A stretch of 64,000 nt of DNA from contig JAJEKV010000085.1 in the NCBI GenBank assembly GCA_021234155.1, positions 800,085 through 864,084 on the forward strand, read 5' to 3'. Positions 20,958 to 32,545 of the stretch are shown in pieces (position 1 is the stretch's first letter; the number at the start of each line of letters is the position of its first letter). The notes beneath the pieces were generated by a model. It had not been told where the DNA came from. It made no database searches and saw only the letters and a list, made by a program, of their open reading frames with translations. The DNA is from Isoetes taiwanensis. Its lineage: Eukaryota > Streptophyta > Lycopodiopsida > Isoetales > Isoetaceae. The translations under genes were made by a program, and so were the position numbers.

Positions 20958-21257
20958 ACGGTGTACCACTTTTGGAACCCTCAAAAGTACCTACACTGAG
21001 TACTTTTAAAACTGGTACTTTCTGGTTTTCCTTTCCATTAAAATCAATTGAAATTTTTTGAATTGAAGGTTAATAACATGCCAATCTATTGTACTAGAGA
21101 ATAACAATACTATTAGATACTAAAATAAATGAATTCTCTCTCAAACTTATTATTTATTGTGGCATTTATGCAAGTTCATAGTACCCAGTGCTGGGTACTT
21201 TTCTGGGTAGTTTTGCACTCCCTAAAAAGTACTTTAAATGGTACACCCTAGCATGCT
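20950..21257. mobile_element. hAT-like MITE with 8-bp target duplication
   Basis: The 292-bp element is 20958-21249. Its ends are ACGGTGTACCA and TGGTACACCCT, inverted repeats matching at 10 of 11 positions. Identical AGCATGCT octamers flank it (20950-20957 and 21250-21257), and the LINE frame resumes after the second. Subterminal AGTACTTTT-type motifs recur, and AGTACCCAGTGCTGGGTACT near 21180 is a perfect 9-bp hairpin. An 8-bp duplication is the hAT signature. No coding capacity. Confidence 0.85.
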
Positions 21258-22660
21258 TTCATCCGGAGGTCTATTTACTGTACAAAACCATCTCCTGCAC
21301 TGAAGTTAATCAAATTTTGGATTGAAAGATCACAAATTGTTGGTCCTACTATCAAACATCAACTTCCTGACTCAGCTTTTTTCAAGATTAAACCAACTGC
21401 AGGTACATCTAAAACTATGAAAAGGATCTTGGAAGCTTGGAATGAGGCCAGTCTTTGTTACAAACCTCCCTTTATAGATGCAAATTATCAGGAAGTCCAT
21501 ATGTTTTGGCATTCAGATCTTGCTACAAAAGAGGAAGGATGCTTAGCCTTCAAACATCCACAGAAATACATGCAATGGCACAATGCTGGTATCAAAAAGT
21601 TTCAAGACTTAAGAGAAGGAAACAGATGGAAAACTTGGGAAGAGGTGGCAGTAATTACAAAGGGATCTCAGGTGGATAAGGAAATTTATAAAAAGATAAT
21701 GCTGAAGGTAGCTTCAATAGATGAGTTCAGTGATAACTCTAATCAATGGACTTTAAATGGAAAAGAGGTGTACTCAGTTAAGGATATCTACAGATTAATC
21801 ATAGGTTACAAAGATTCTAAGGCAAACAGTATGTGGAATTGTGATGAGAAGACACTGGCCAAGATTATTGCAAAAGGTTGGGAAATGTATACGGACTAAT
21901 AAAATAAAACCTTCGGATACATGAGCTTACCAACAAATGAGAAAAGGGCCAAATATGATACCTTAGTTTCACCTATGTGTCCCCCACAGGTTGTGGTCAA
22001 ACAGAAAGTTCAAATCATGTCTTCACATGTCACAAAATTGCAGACTTCTGGAGCTGCTGTGGCACACAAATTGGCAAAAGAAAAAAGTTATGATAGATCA
22101 TGGGAGAAATTTAGTACATTTCAGGGATATTTTGATTTCTACCTTACTAATCTTAATGTATTTGATGATGTATTGCACGGGGAGAAATGAAGAGGCTGAA
22201 TAGTAGTGGGGAAGTGGAGAAAAGAATGATGGGAGTTCTTTGAATATGAAGATGAAGAATTCTCTCAACTCTCCAAATCTCAAGCGACTAAGAAGGAACA
22301 AAATGGTTCATGCAAAAGCTATAAAGAGGGTGCTCAATAAGAGAGAGAGGTATGGAGGTTTAATAATCTCAAACCGTACTTTGAGAACCTGTTTCATAAA
22401 TGGCAGCAGAAGAGGCAAGCCCATGTCCTGCTTTGCTACTTGACTTCACCAATTATACACCAGAGGACTTGGACACAATGCTCAGGATGTTTGGCAAGAA
22501 TGACATCCCAGACTTCACTCTACAGGATGTGCTGGATGTGGCTTAGTAATTCGACAGTGAAGTCTTGCATAATAATCATTACAGGGATAATATCTTGGTT
22601 ATCGACAGTTTTCATACTTGAAGACTTCATCTCGGTTTTATTCTCCTTTTCTGATATCTA
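21258..22660 (+). pseudogene. LINE-A ORF2 carboxyl region
   Basis: 21417-21899 is open with FWHSDLATKEEGCLAFKHPQ and a WTLNGKEVYSVKDIYRLI motif, the region after RT in plant L1 ORF2. Later pieces in other frames include NNLKPYFENLFHKWQQKRQ near 22350-22410, matched on minus at 30.4 and 27.66 kb. Multiple shifts. Confidence 0.75.
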
Positions 22661-22978
22661 AGTTTTGTTATAAGACTATAAGGATCTAGCTACTATAGCG
22701 GCTCCTATATTACTGAATTTTCTGTTTTTCTTTGCTTTTATAAGCAAAGGTACTCATGTATTTCATATAAATGCAATATAAAAAACACCTTGCCCTCAAA
22801 AAAAAATATATATATATACAAGAAAATTAATCGTCCCTCACGGTAGCATTGTTCAGTTTTAGCATGTTCTTACGATGTAAGGCCCTATAGTGCTCTAGAT
22901 AACCAAGCGATTCTCTTTGAGATTCTCTTAGATTCTCCTAGATTCTCTTAGAATTTTCTATTTTGATTGAGGTGCTTA

Positions 22979-23366
22979 CCCATGAGCATTTAAAACCTTC
23001 TAAAATGATCTATTTTGGATCTGTGCAACATTTTTAAAACATTTTCTATTTTTAGACTAAGGCGCTTACCTTGAGCATCTAGAATATTTTTTTTTTCAAG
23101 ATTTATATTGTACACCTTTATTATGAAACATTTTAGAACATTCTATTGTAAGCTCTTTGCAAAATCTTAAAACCCATGAGCATTTAAAACCTTCTAAAAT
23201 TATCTATTTTGGATATGTGCAACATTTTTAAAACATTTTCTATTTTTAGACTAAAGCGCTTGCCTTGAGCATCTAGAATATTTTTTTTTTCAAGATCTAT
23301 ATTGTACACCTTTATTATGAAACATTTTAGAACATTCTATTGTCGCGTTTTGCAAAATCTTAAAAA
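22979..23366. repeat. 194-bp direct duplication
   Basis: CCCATGAGCATTTAAAACC starts at 22979 and again at 23173. The following 190 bases are nearly identical, with only a few substitutions seen by eye, so the duplication is young compared with its surroundings. Confidence 0.93.
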
Positions 23367-23671
23367 AACTCTAAGATTTCATCAAGATTTTCTTACATTC
23401 CCTTAGATATTACGAAGATTCCCTTAGATTCAATTAGATTTTAAGAGATTCCGTTAGACTTGTATATTTTCCTAGATTCTCTTACAACTTATGAGATTTC
23501 CTTATATTCCCTTTAATTCTTTTGGATTCCCTTACATTCTAGAAATTTCTAGAACATTTTAGAACTTTCTGGAACATTTTGAAAGTTTCAAAACATCCTA
23601 GAATATTATAGTCTATTTTATCTTAATTAGAACATTACCCTTAAGTATATTTGAAACATAAAATTTTTATA

Positions 23672-23760
23672 GAATTAATGCTTGGTCTAGTGGTTAGAGT
23701 GGGGGGTTTGGGGGGTTCAGGACTAGGGTTCGAATCTCCCCAATAACATAAAAAATTTTA
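23672..23760 (+). repeat. tRNA-like SINE head (Pol III A and B boxes)
   Basis: TGGTCTAGTGG (A-box type) at 23683-23693 and GGTTCGAATCT (B-box type) at 23727-23737 stand at tRNA-like spacing. No full cloverleaf or anticodon arm is evident because of G-runs between the boxes. The same segment recurs at 25.05 kb. Confidence 0.65.
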
Positions 23761-24877
23761 AAAGCCTTTCCTTAAGGAACGAGCATTCAATATGAGCCTT
23801 AGAATCTTAAACTCGATCAACGATCAAGATCTCACCATATAAAATCAATATGAGCCGTAGGATCTATTACATATAATTCTCAAAGCCACGTGGACCGTAG
23901 GATGTGTCCCCAAGCCCACGAGCCGTGGGATCTCGGACCCGGCCGGTTGGGGATCAGATCCATCGGACCGTAGGGACCCGCGGTACACATATTATATGTA
24001 AACTCCCGGGCCATCACGGGCCATAGAATCGTCCCAAACCCCGTGAGCCGTCGGATCTCGAGCGGACTGGTCGGATAAGCCTTGAGAAACATAAGAACAT
24101 ATATAGAGACAAGAAATTTAATGCGTCCCTACGGTGCATGTTCGAGGGAGTTTTAGCATGTTCCTACGTGCAAGTTCTTGTCGTGCCCTACATTCTAAAA
24201 AGGATCTCTTGAGAATACTCTAAATTCATACATTCTCTAAGATTCTACCAAGGTTCTCTTGGAGGTTTCGTGGAGATTCCTCTAAATTTTATAAGATTCC
24301 CTCTAGATTCTATTAGATTTCCATAGATTCTTCAAGGTTCTATGAAGATCCCCTTAGATTCTCTTAGATCCCTTTAGATTTTATGAGATTGCCCTAGGTT
24401 CCCTTACATTATATGAGATTCAAAGAGATTCTATAAAGATTCCCTTAGATACTCTAAGATTTCATCAACATTTTTTAGATTCCTTAGATATTATGAAGAT
24501 TCCTTTAGATCCCCTAGATTTTAAGAGATTCCCTTAGGATTGTAAATATTTTCTTAGATTCTCTTACATTTTATGAGATTTTTTTAGATTGCGTTAGATT
24601 CTCCTAGATTCCTTTACATTCTATAACTTTAGAACATTCTAAGACTTTCTGGAACATTCTGAGACTTTCAAAATACCCTAGAACTTTCTGGAAGTATTTC
24701 CCTAGATTCTCTTACATTCCCATAGATTCTCCTACATTCTAGAACTTATTAGAACAATTTGAAACTTTCTGGAAGAAATTTCTTAGATTCCCCCCAGATT
24801 CTCTTATGTTCTAGAATTTGGGACTTTCTGGAAGGATTCTCTTAAATTCCCCCTAGATTCTCTTATCTTCCAAAACA

Positions 24878-24964
24878 TTCTAGAATATTCTGGAACTTTC
24901 TAGAACATTCTAGAAGATTTTAGAACTTTGTAGAGCCTCCAGAACATTCTAGAACTTTCTTGAA
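24878..24964. promoter_or_regulatory. heat-shock-element array inside satellite
   Basis: From 24878 to 24915, TTC and GAA alternate at exact 5-base steps for eight consecutive units, a textbook nTTCnnGAAn array. A further five-unit run spans 24942-24964. Sequence match to the HSF consensus is direct; binding in vivo is inference. Confidence 0.6.
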
Positions 24965-25044
24965 CTATCTAGAATGTTATATTCTATTTTATCTTAATTA
25001 GAACATTACCCTTAAGTATATTTGAAACATAAATCATTCATGGA

Positions 25045-25130
25045 ATTAATGCTTGGTCTAGTGGTTAGAGTGGGGTGTTTGGGGGGTTGAGGTCTAGGGT
25101 TCGAATCTCCCCAATAACATAAAAAATTTT
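25045..25130 (+). repeat. tRNA-like SINE head, second copy
   Basis: A-box TGGTCTAGTGG at 25054-25064 and B-box GGTTCGAATCT at 25098-25108, 1371 bases after the first copy. Downstream CCCCAATAACATAAAAAATT is shared with copy one. Confidence 0.65.
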
Positions 25131-25595
25131 AGAAGCCTTTCCTTAAGGGACGAGCATTCAACATGAGCCTTAGGATCTTGGGCTTCGATCAGCGATCAAG
25201 ATCTCACCATATAAAAGCAATATAAGCCGTAGGATCTATTACATATAATTCCCAAAGCCATGTAGACCGTAAGATATGTGCCAAGCAACGTGAGCCGTAG
25301 GATCTCGGATCGACGATCAGGATCAAGAGCAACCTGGGCCGTATGATCGATTACATAGAGTCTACATAGAAACTCCCAAGCCATCTGGGCCGTAGGATGT
25401 GTCCCCAAGCAACGTGAGCCGTAGGATCTCGAACCGACGATCAGGATCAAATCAACCTGGACCGTAGGATCGTCTATATAGAATATATATAGAATCTCCC
25501 AAGCCATCTGAGCCGTAGGATACGTCCCAAAGCCACGTGGGCCGTAGGATCTCGAACGGACGGTCGGATAAGCGCGACAAATATAAGAACATATA

Positions 25596-27094
25596 TGTGA
25601 TTGATATATACAAGTCATTGGGTAGCATGTTCAAGGATCTCCTAATTCTCTCATGGTCTCGCTTAGGAAACAATTTAAGTAGCAATCTGGCATTCAAGAA
25701 AGGCAAGCCCCTTGTGGGACATGGTTTAATATCAGACTCCACTGCTGCCATGAACTTGTCTAAGATAACTACCATATGCCACTCGGAAATTATTCACCTC
25801 CCTCATTATATTCACTATGAAGCAGAAGTTTTTGTACATGATAGTAGCATCCATTCGTTCACCTAGAACCTCCTCAAACTCCTCCTATGCGATCTTCATT
25901 TCATGGTAATTGTACCGTACCATGCCGTGAATAATTTTTGGGCGTTATCAGACGTTCTTTGAGCCATAAAAACCTTCTTTCTTGCCAGTAATTCGGCAAA
26001 TCATCTTAATAGCACCTAGAAACATACATAATGTGCAAAACCATAGGATTTGTCAGTTAAGGCCACGGTAGTCACGCACCGTGGCCATGATGCAAATTTG
26101 AGGTGCCCACACTTGATGCATACTATAAATTCACACTGTAATAACGGTGCAAAAACCTTCCTAAACAGACATGAGGACTTATATATGTTCTCGCCATGGA
26201 AGTACTTGAGACTTAGTTTTATATTGCATAGATTCATATATGAATGATTTTTTTGGTGGCATATATGACCCCAATTTCTAGCATTCTTCTCTGCGCTTTG
26301 CCATCTTTTGGTCATCTGGAATAAAATGGAAGGAATCTAAGTATGTTTAAAATTCCAATTGCTGCTGAATATCGGATAGGGACCACTCGCTCTTCACTAT
26401 AAGAATTTTTGAATAGCTGATTATCCTTGTGAACATTTAAACCTATAACAATGGAATGAGTATCATCATCGTCATTTTGCTCTACAGAAATCCAAACATA
26501 CTTTTCAGACATAGAGCTTTTGTTTTCAAATGCGATGCTCGAGAATCGAGCAGTATTTCATCTTATCTTTCTTTTAATAGATTCAAATCCATCATAAAGG
26601 CGAGAGGCTCAACCTTCCATAAATATACTATCAAAAACTTATTAGATAATTGTTGAATTGTAAACATCTTCAAGGTCTTCTGAGCATTATCGGAACCCTT
26701 GAACAAGGCAATGAATAAATCAATTCCTAAATTTATCTTCACATGCCTACAAATTCCTCTCTTCTCCTTCAATGCTATCAAATTTTCTGCAGCGACTTAC
26801 TCTGTGCTAGTAAGACAAAGATAGAAGTGGCATTTAGAGGCCTACAGTATAGCTCGGACAGATTGACAATGGAAGTTCAAAATGCTTGGAGCTTCGTGGA
26901 GATATCTTTACCTCCAGAACCATACTCCCCTTTCTCTAAGCTGCATTGGAGTGTTGCCTTCAAACAACAAAGAGCTTAGGTCTTAATGAAAGCAATGGAA
27001 CACATTGCTTATCGAGTATGAAGAGATTGTATTCTCCATATCAGATATACATAAACCACGGAAAATAAGAGTGAACTGGGTGATGAATAACTGA
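25596..27094. other. no recognised feature
   Basis: Short frames on minus (26512-26312 and 26781-26563) have ordinary amino-acid composition but no family I recognise. They could be exons of a decayed gene. Confidence 0.4.
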
Positions 27095-28030
27095 ATCAAT
27101 TTAGCTATGGATTGAACAAAAATACATACTCAAAATTTGCTTCCAACCTTGGGAACGTTTGCCTTTTACTTATTTTGTCTTTTGCCATATTGATTGGAGT
27201 GTGTACATGCCTCATTTGTGTTTGCTTGATCGAACACCAACCACCAAGGTCTTCCCCCCCCCCCCCCCTTTTTTTTTTTGAAGACAAGGTGGGTTTTGTA
27301 TTCATTTTACATGAAATACATCATGTCAGAATCCTCCATATGAGGAGGATGTATAGCTGTCACACAAAAAGTCCCTACCCTTATGAACAGACATAAGGAA
27401 AGAAATAAGCCATATTGGCTGCATACAGATCTGTATATAACTAACTAGCAAAGCTTAAATATAGCCAGTAGACAAAATCTGGCATCCAACAGAAATCTCA
27501 CAGATTGGCTTCAATGACATCCTGCATGGTAAAGGTGCGCGCCCGCGGCCGGTCGGCCAAGGATGTTCAAAATTCATCTAACTCCTCCCTTTGTAAATGT
27601 TGTATAATCCGCCGACATCGAACCAGGGCCTCCCTCTTACATTTGCCACTTATGAAAGAGGGATTGGAAAAAAGGCTTGAGGCTATTGTACCTCCACACC
27701 TCAGGACGGTCCAGCAATTTCTTAATGGCAATAGAGTGAATCATCTCAATTTTCAGAAGTATGAAATGATTTTCAAGCTCCACCCTGGGCATGTAATAAT
27801 CATCATCTTCATTGTTGCTCAACCACCTGATAGGGGCTCCCAGATTCTTCAACCTCCTTTGTTGCTCTGTGCAAAACACCATCAGAATCCACCAAGGCCT
27901 TCCAATATACAGAACTATCATTTTTCTTGCATCTTTTTAGTCGCCATTCACCTCTTATTCACATAACTGACTAATTTAGCTATGGATTGGAAAAAAATAC
28001 ATATTCAATTGCTTCCAACCGTGGGAGTTA
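27095..28030. repeat. duplicated host sequence surrounding LINE-A copy 3
   Basis: TTTAGCTATGGATTG and about 60 following bases occur at 27101 and again at 27976. The sequence on both sides of the LINE matches the continuous stretch 29795-29945, the pre-insertion form. Confidence 0.75.
27256..27888 (-). mobile_element. LINE-A copy 3, 5'-truncated, with 15-bp target duplication
   Basis: The minus-strand end is ACCTTGTCTTCAAAAAAAAA followed by a C/G homopolymer run (27254-27268 on plus). The body matches the last part of ORF2 and the 3' UTR, parallel to 30.02-30.6 kb. CCACCAAGGTCTTCC (27241-27255) and CCACCAAGGCCTTCC (27889-27903) flank it, and the unoccupied version of this site occurs at 29870-29884. 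Confidence 0.85.
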
Positions 28031-28785
28031 TGTAAAGATTCGTTATGTCTGATTTTTATATCTTCATGCTCCATTGTGTTATTTGGGCTCCTGTTCTCTT
28101 ATTTGAATAGGTGTACTTAGAGTTAGAAGAGGGAATACATTGGAGATTAAGAGCATGGATCAAGTCATTCCAACTCTCATTCTTGGCTCTTGACATATTA
28201 ATTTTATTCTCAAGCTTCATATGCTATTGGAGAGCATTGTTCATGCTACTTGCTAGAATCCAATCTGCGAACTCAAGCCAAGATGTCCTATCAGATAGGA
28301 TCTCTCTTTAATCAACAGGAGTGTAAATGTTAATACTACCAATATTGACATTGTTTTCTTTGAAGAAAAGGCATTGCAATCCAAGAGTTATTTGTTATAA
28401 ATGTGAACTATGCAGATTATTCCACTACTTAACCTTTTTCCTCCACTCATCCACATGCAGGGATGATTAATGATGATGATCTTGTTTGATCCAACCACCA
28501 AGATTGAAGACTTCAAAAGAGGGAGATGTAATTCTTGAAGGAGGAGAATATTATCTTTTAATTTACAAGCCAAAAAAAGTAAATCTCCTTCTTGATTAGG
28601 CTTTCAATTCCCCTTAGATTCCATGAAATAATTCTCATTAAAAGTTGAAGAAGTGATTTGAAGGCTGAGCAGAAGAAATTAGCAAGAATATGGGGCTTTC
28701 CTCATGGCAGAATCCTTAAGACATTTAAGAGATTTCCTTTTTAATGCCCTTAGTTTTGAAATAAAATTTTGCCCTTGCATGTGCT
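28031..28785. other. no recognised feature
   Basis: AT-rich with no supported frame. Confidence 0.5.
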
Positions 28786-28787
28786 TG

Positions 28788-28845
28788 AGTCCCATAACCC
28801 GTTGGGTTCCGTGGGCGTAAAATTCTTATCTTATCTTATCTATAG
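28788..28845 (+). mobile_element. diverged LINE-B 3' end with (TTATC)n tail
   Basis: GTCCCATAACCCGTTGGG, TTCCGTGGGCGTAAAA, then four TTATC units. It follows the pattern of the family terminus at 45812-45850. Confidence 0.5.
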
Positions 28846-29789
28846 TTTTTTTTTTGCTTCCTTTCATTTTTAGATGGAGTTGAAAGATTGCTTATTTTAA
28901 GGTGCAAATAATCAAGCATTCTTTTGTTCATTGGCTTAACAAATGAATCTGGACTATCAGACATTTCCGTCTCTTCACTTAAGTCGATATCACTTTCTAG
29001 ATCATACTTTAAAGGTTAAACTTATTTAGATTTGAAATTGAGTTATTTACATGGATGTTCAACAACTAGTGAGTGTCTAGCTTCTTCTAGCTCTAGTTCT
29101 TAATTATCTTGTTTATGCTACACATCTAGATTCAAATCAAGCTATGCTAATACCGGAGAAGTATAATCATCCTTGTTATTGCTAAGTTTTGGCAATATCC
29201 ATGCATTTATGTGGTTATAGATTCCAATCATCAAAGTTCATATTAAAGTTGCAGTGCAAGTGCAAAAGGTTGGAGAGTTTAGATTACTATGAAAGTTTTA
29301 CAAGTTCAACTGATTTGGAAGAATTTCAAGATTGATAAGACTAAACCTATGCTAATATGGAGATTACGCTTTGATTCATTGCCATTCAACTTATTTTTAC
29401 ATTCCCCTTTGATAATTTTCCTTTATTTTTTATACCTTGACCTACCTACCAACCTACCTATCTCTTTATCCATCTATCTATCTATGTATATTGCCCTTCA
29501 ATCCATGTTTTAGCCTCCATTTGCACGAAAAGCCATTGATTTTGGTTCAAACTAGTTAAAAAAGCCATTATCAAGACCAAACTTTATAAGGTTAGCTGCC
29601 ATGTCATCATGACATGTGTTCATCCATTCTAGCTTCTCATCAAGCTACTTGGACCAAAAATTCTTGGAATCAAAAGATTTACAAATAAGACATTGGAGTC
29701 AATACCACATCACCAAATTGATGACATCAACCACCTAGTCATAGAAAATGCCACCTTATTCATACTTGACCTAAAAGTTTAAATTCTAC
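28846..29789. other. no recognised feature
   Basis: AT-rich. Short CTAC/CTAT tracts at 29445-29485. Confidence 0.5.
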
Positions 29790-30014
29790 GTTATTTTGTC
29801 TTTTCCCATATCGATTGGAGTGTGTGCATGCTTCACTTGTATATATCTCTTTGTCTGATCGGAAACCAACCACCATAGCCTTCTAATATGCAGAAACATC
29901 ATTTCTCATGCATCTTTCTACTCGCCATTCACCTCTTATTACGAGGTTGGAGAGTATCAAAGGATCTTGTTGTTGATACCACAAAACTTTCAAATCCATT
30001 TCTGACTATGATCC

Positions 30015-32545
30015 ATTTCTTTTTTTTTGAGGGCAAGGTGGGTTTTGTATTCATATTACATGGAATACCTCATGTCAGAATCTTCCATATGAGAAAGACA
30101 TATTACCCTAACAGAAAAGGGCCTTCCCTTATGAAAAAACATAAGGAAAGAAATAAGTCATATTGGCTACATACAGTTATACTTGTAACTAACAATCAGA
30201 GTTTAAATAAAGCCAGTAGACAAAATTTGGCATCCAACATAAATATCAGGGATTGGCTTTAAACAAATCCTGCATAGTAAGATCAGCCACAGCAGATCGG
30301 CCGAAGATGTTCAGACATTCATCCAGCTCTTCCACTATAAATGTGGTATAATCCATCACCAAGGCCTCCCTCTTCTGCTGCCATTTATGGAAGAGGGATT
30401 GGAAGGCTTGAGGCTGTTGAATCTCCAAACCTCAGGACGTTTCAACGGTTTTTTAGTAGCCATAGAATGGATCATTCCAATTTTTAGAAGTATGAAATGG
30501 TTTTCAAGCTCCACCCTGGGCATGTAATAATCATCTTCATTGTTGAACAACCACCTGATAGGAGCTTCCAGATTCTTCAATCTCCTCTATTGCTCTGTGT
30601 AGAACACCATTAGAATCAGTTTGAATTAAAATGAAGAAATTATATATATATCTCTAAATTTGTCAATCCGATCCATTCCTTATCATATTTAGCTCCTTTG
30701 AGAGCTTTATGACCTGTAGCTGTTTGCTGGATAATGGCTAACAGATTGGTCTTTATTCCTCCATTTGTTTGCATGTATTTGTGAGGATGTTGGAGGGCCA
30801 GACAACCACAGTTTGCTTGTGCCAAGTCAGGGTGCCAGAAGAAATTAATATCCGTACATCTGGCATCCAGAACTGGAGGCCTCAAACAGAGGGCAGCTTG
30901 GTTCCAAGCAACAATCATTCTCCTTACTATCTTTGGAAGTATTTGGGCATGGCATTACACGAAAAATGCCGGAGTCGGGGGAGAAGATGCTTTAGAGTTC
31001 TGCTACCAACTGGTAATGATTCCTCAACCCAGTATTTGATCAGTTTGAGTGCTGGGGAGGGTCTGAGTGTGTGCACATCTCTCCATATTATCTTGGCAGC
31101 TAAAGCCTGGGCCTGGATAAATAGATCTTTGCATCCAAGGCCTCCTGTTTTGCTAGATTTGATCATATCGACCAAGCTACCTTGTGCATCCCACGCCATA
31201 TGAACTTCCTAATGGCGGACTCAATAAAGCTTGTATGAGGCTTTATTAGCAAAGGTGTCATCGCATATTGCATGATGACAAAGTTACCATGTCTTTGGGT
31301 AAGGCTAGGCGGTTTATCAATTTTTGGGCACGGAGGTGCGGGGCCTAGCCTGAGTTACTATTTCAACAACAATGAGAAATAAATATGGTGCCGGGGCAGC
31401 AATACTGCACGACCCCCTCGACACTTGAAAGGGTTTTTAGTAGGGGTGCCATTTATGATTAGAAGCGAAAGAGGCTGAATTGTTGAAACTCCTTATTTTG
31501 TCAAATAATATATCAGGAAATCTCAAATGATGCAAGGCTTTTTGAGGAAACTGCCAGCTGATAGTGTCATAGGCCCTCTTAAAATCTAATTTGAGGAGCA
31601 TACAGCCTTGACCTGATAGCTTGATCCCAATGTAAGCCTTCCCGTGAGATAGTTGTCCAAAATGCTCCTGTTGTGAAGGAAAGGAGACTGGCAGGGTTTG
31701 ATTATTTCCTGCAATCTCATCTCCAATCTGTTTGCCAGGATCTTGGCTAGCACTTTGTAGGTGGTATTTGTAAGGGATATGGGCCTCCAATCCCCCAAAA
31801 TCTCTGGGTTGTCAACCTTGGGAATGAGGACTATATGGCCAGCATTTATGGTTGGGTTAATTTTGTTTGTCTTCCATGCTCTTTGGAAAAAAACAGTGAG
31901 ATCTTCCTTTATAATTTCCCAGAATTCCAAAAAGAACCCAGAGGGAAAGCCATCAGGACACAGACTTTTTCCAGGTGCCATGGATTTTAATGTTTCCCAA
32001 ATTTCTTTTTCCATAGGGGTGGTCAATAGATTCTCATCTGTATTGCTCTGTTGAATGGAAGGAATGTCCTTAAAAAACTCTTGTAGGTCATCCTCTTTGA
32101 TTTGTTTTTCAGCAAAGAGTTTGGCATACTCCTTCTATGCCTTTTTTGTTTTCAATGCTTTGCCCTAGCTCTATTTTAACCCTGATAATTCCATTGTTGC
32201 AAATTCTATTCTTTGCAGCTCTGAAAAAAATAGGCAGAACTTCCATTATCCATACAATTTATGACTCATCTTCAATCACTTTGACTTTATCCTCATCTTC
32301 TTCAATCACTTTGACTTTATCTTCCAATTCAAATTTCTGGTCTTGTAGAGTCAGATTATCCTTGTCTAGGAAGAGAAGGGCTTTTATCTCTTTAATCTGC
32401 TTATATACCTCGTATTTCTGCTTCTTCTTATCTTGGAACCACTTCTTACCCCACTGCTTGATCCAACACTTTTCATTCTGTCCAGGATTGAGTTCATGGA
32501 TCCCCTCTTGGAAATCTTGGGGGAATTCCATATAATAATCTTTGA
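30015..32545 (-). mobile_element. LINE-A copy 2, 5'-truncated
   Basis: Minus-strand copy ending CCACCTTGCCCTCAAAAAAAA at about 30018. It begins between endonuclease and RT (32531) and covers RT and the carboxyl region. No clear target duplication was found. Confidence 0.85.
30246..32531 (-). pseudogene. LINE-A copy 2 ORF2, RT and carboxyl end, broken
   Basis: 32531-32259 carries the charged linker, with a direct repeat DKVKVIE...DKVKVIE from a roughly 30-bp duplication. 32026-31586 is RT (CPDGFPSGFFLEFWEIIKED; GDWRPISLTNTTYKVLAKIL). 31790-31437 has LKLDFKRAYDTISW. At 31255-31270 the codons for QYADD are still visible but lose one base, giving QYAMTP. 31199-30927, 30918-30640 and 30428-30246 hold the carboxyl pieces (GGLGCKDLFIQAQALAAKI; SLFHKWQQKREAL), the last closing with a natural stop. 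Compared with copy 1, a larger segment after the palm is missing. Confidence 0.82.

Larger units (their letters stand above)
14640..22815 (+). mobile_element. L1-like LINE, family A, copy 1 (decayed, with nested insertions)
   Basis: Plus-strand order is ORF1 with a DUF4283-like domain and zinc knuckle, then ORF2 with an apurinic-type endonuclease, reverse transcriptase and a long carboxyl region. The element ends in ACCTTGCCCTCAAAAAAAAA at about 22786-22807. That terminus recurs on minus at 27.28 and 30.02 kb, defining the family. Frameshifts and stops break both ORFs. A 1.4-kb insertion sits in ORF1 and a 292-bp MITE in ORF2. Confidence 0.9.
22815..24107. repeat. composite repeat unit 1
   Basis: The unit starts near ACAAGAAAATTAATCGTCCC. 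It contains a roughly 10-bp periodic satellite (22900-23620), a tRNA-like segment (23672-23745) and a tail rich in GCCGTAGGATC-type motifs (23790-24070), ending AACATAAGAACATATAT. The same order and end sequences recur in the unit directly after it. Confidence 0.75.
24108..25595. repeat. composite repeat unit 2
   Basis: Tandem partner of the preceding unit: the start ACAAGAAATTTAATGCGTCC matches that at 22815. Satellite 24180-24990, tRNA-like segment 25045-25115, and GCCGTAGGATC-rich tail 25160-25560, with about eight copies of the motif. It ends ATATAAGAACATATATGTG. Confidence 0.75.

Noticed and set aside
23672-23745. tRNA gene
   Set aside because: A- and B-box motifs are present, but long G-runs replace the D/anticodon arms and no acceptor-stem pairing is seen. 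It recurs inside a repeat unit, so it is a tRNA-derived repeat.
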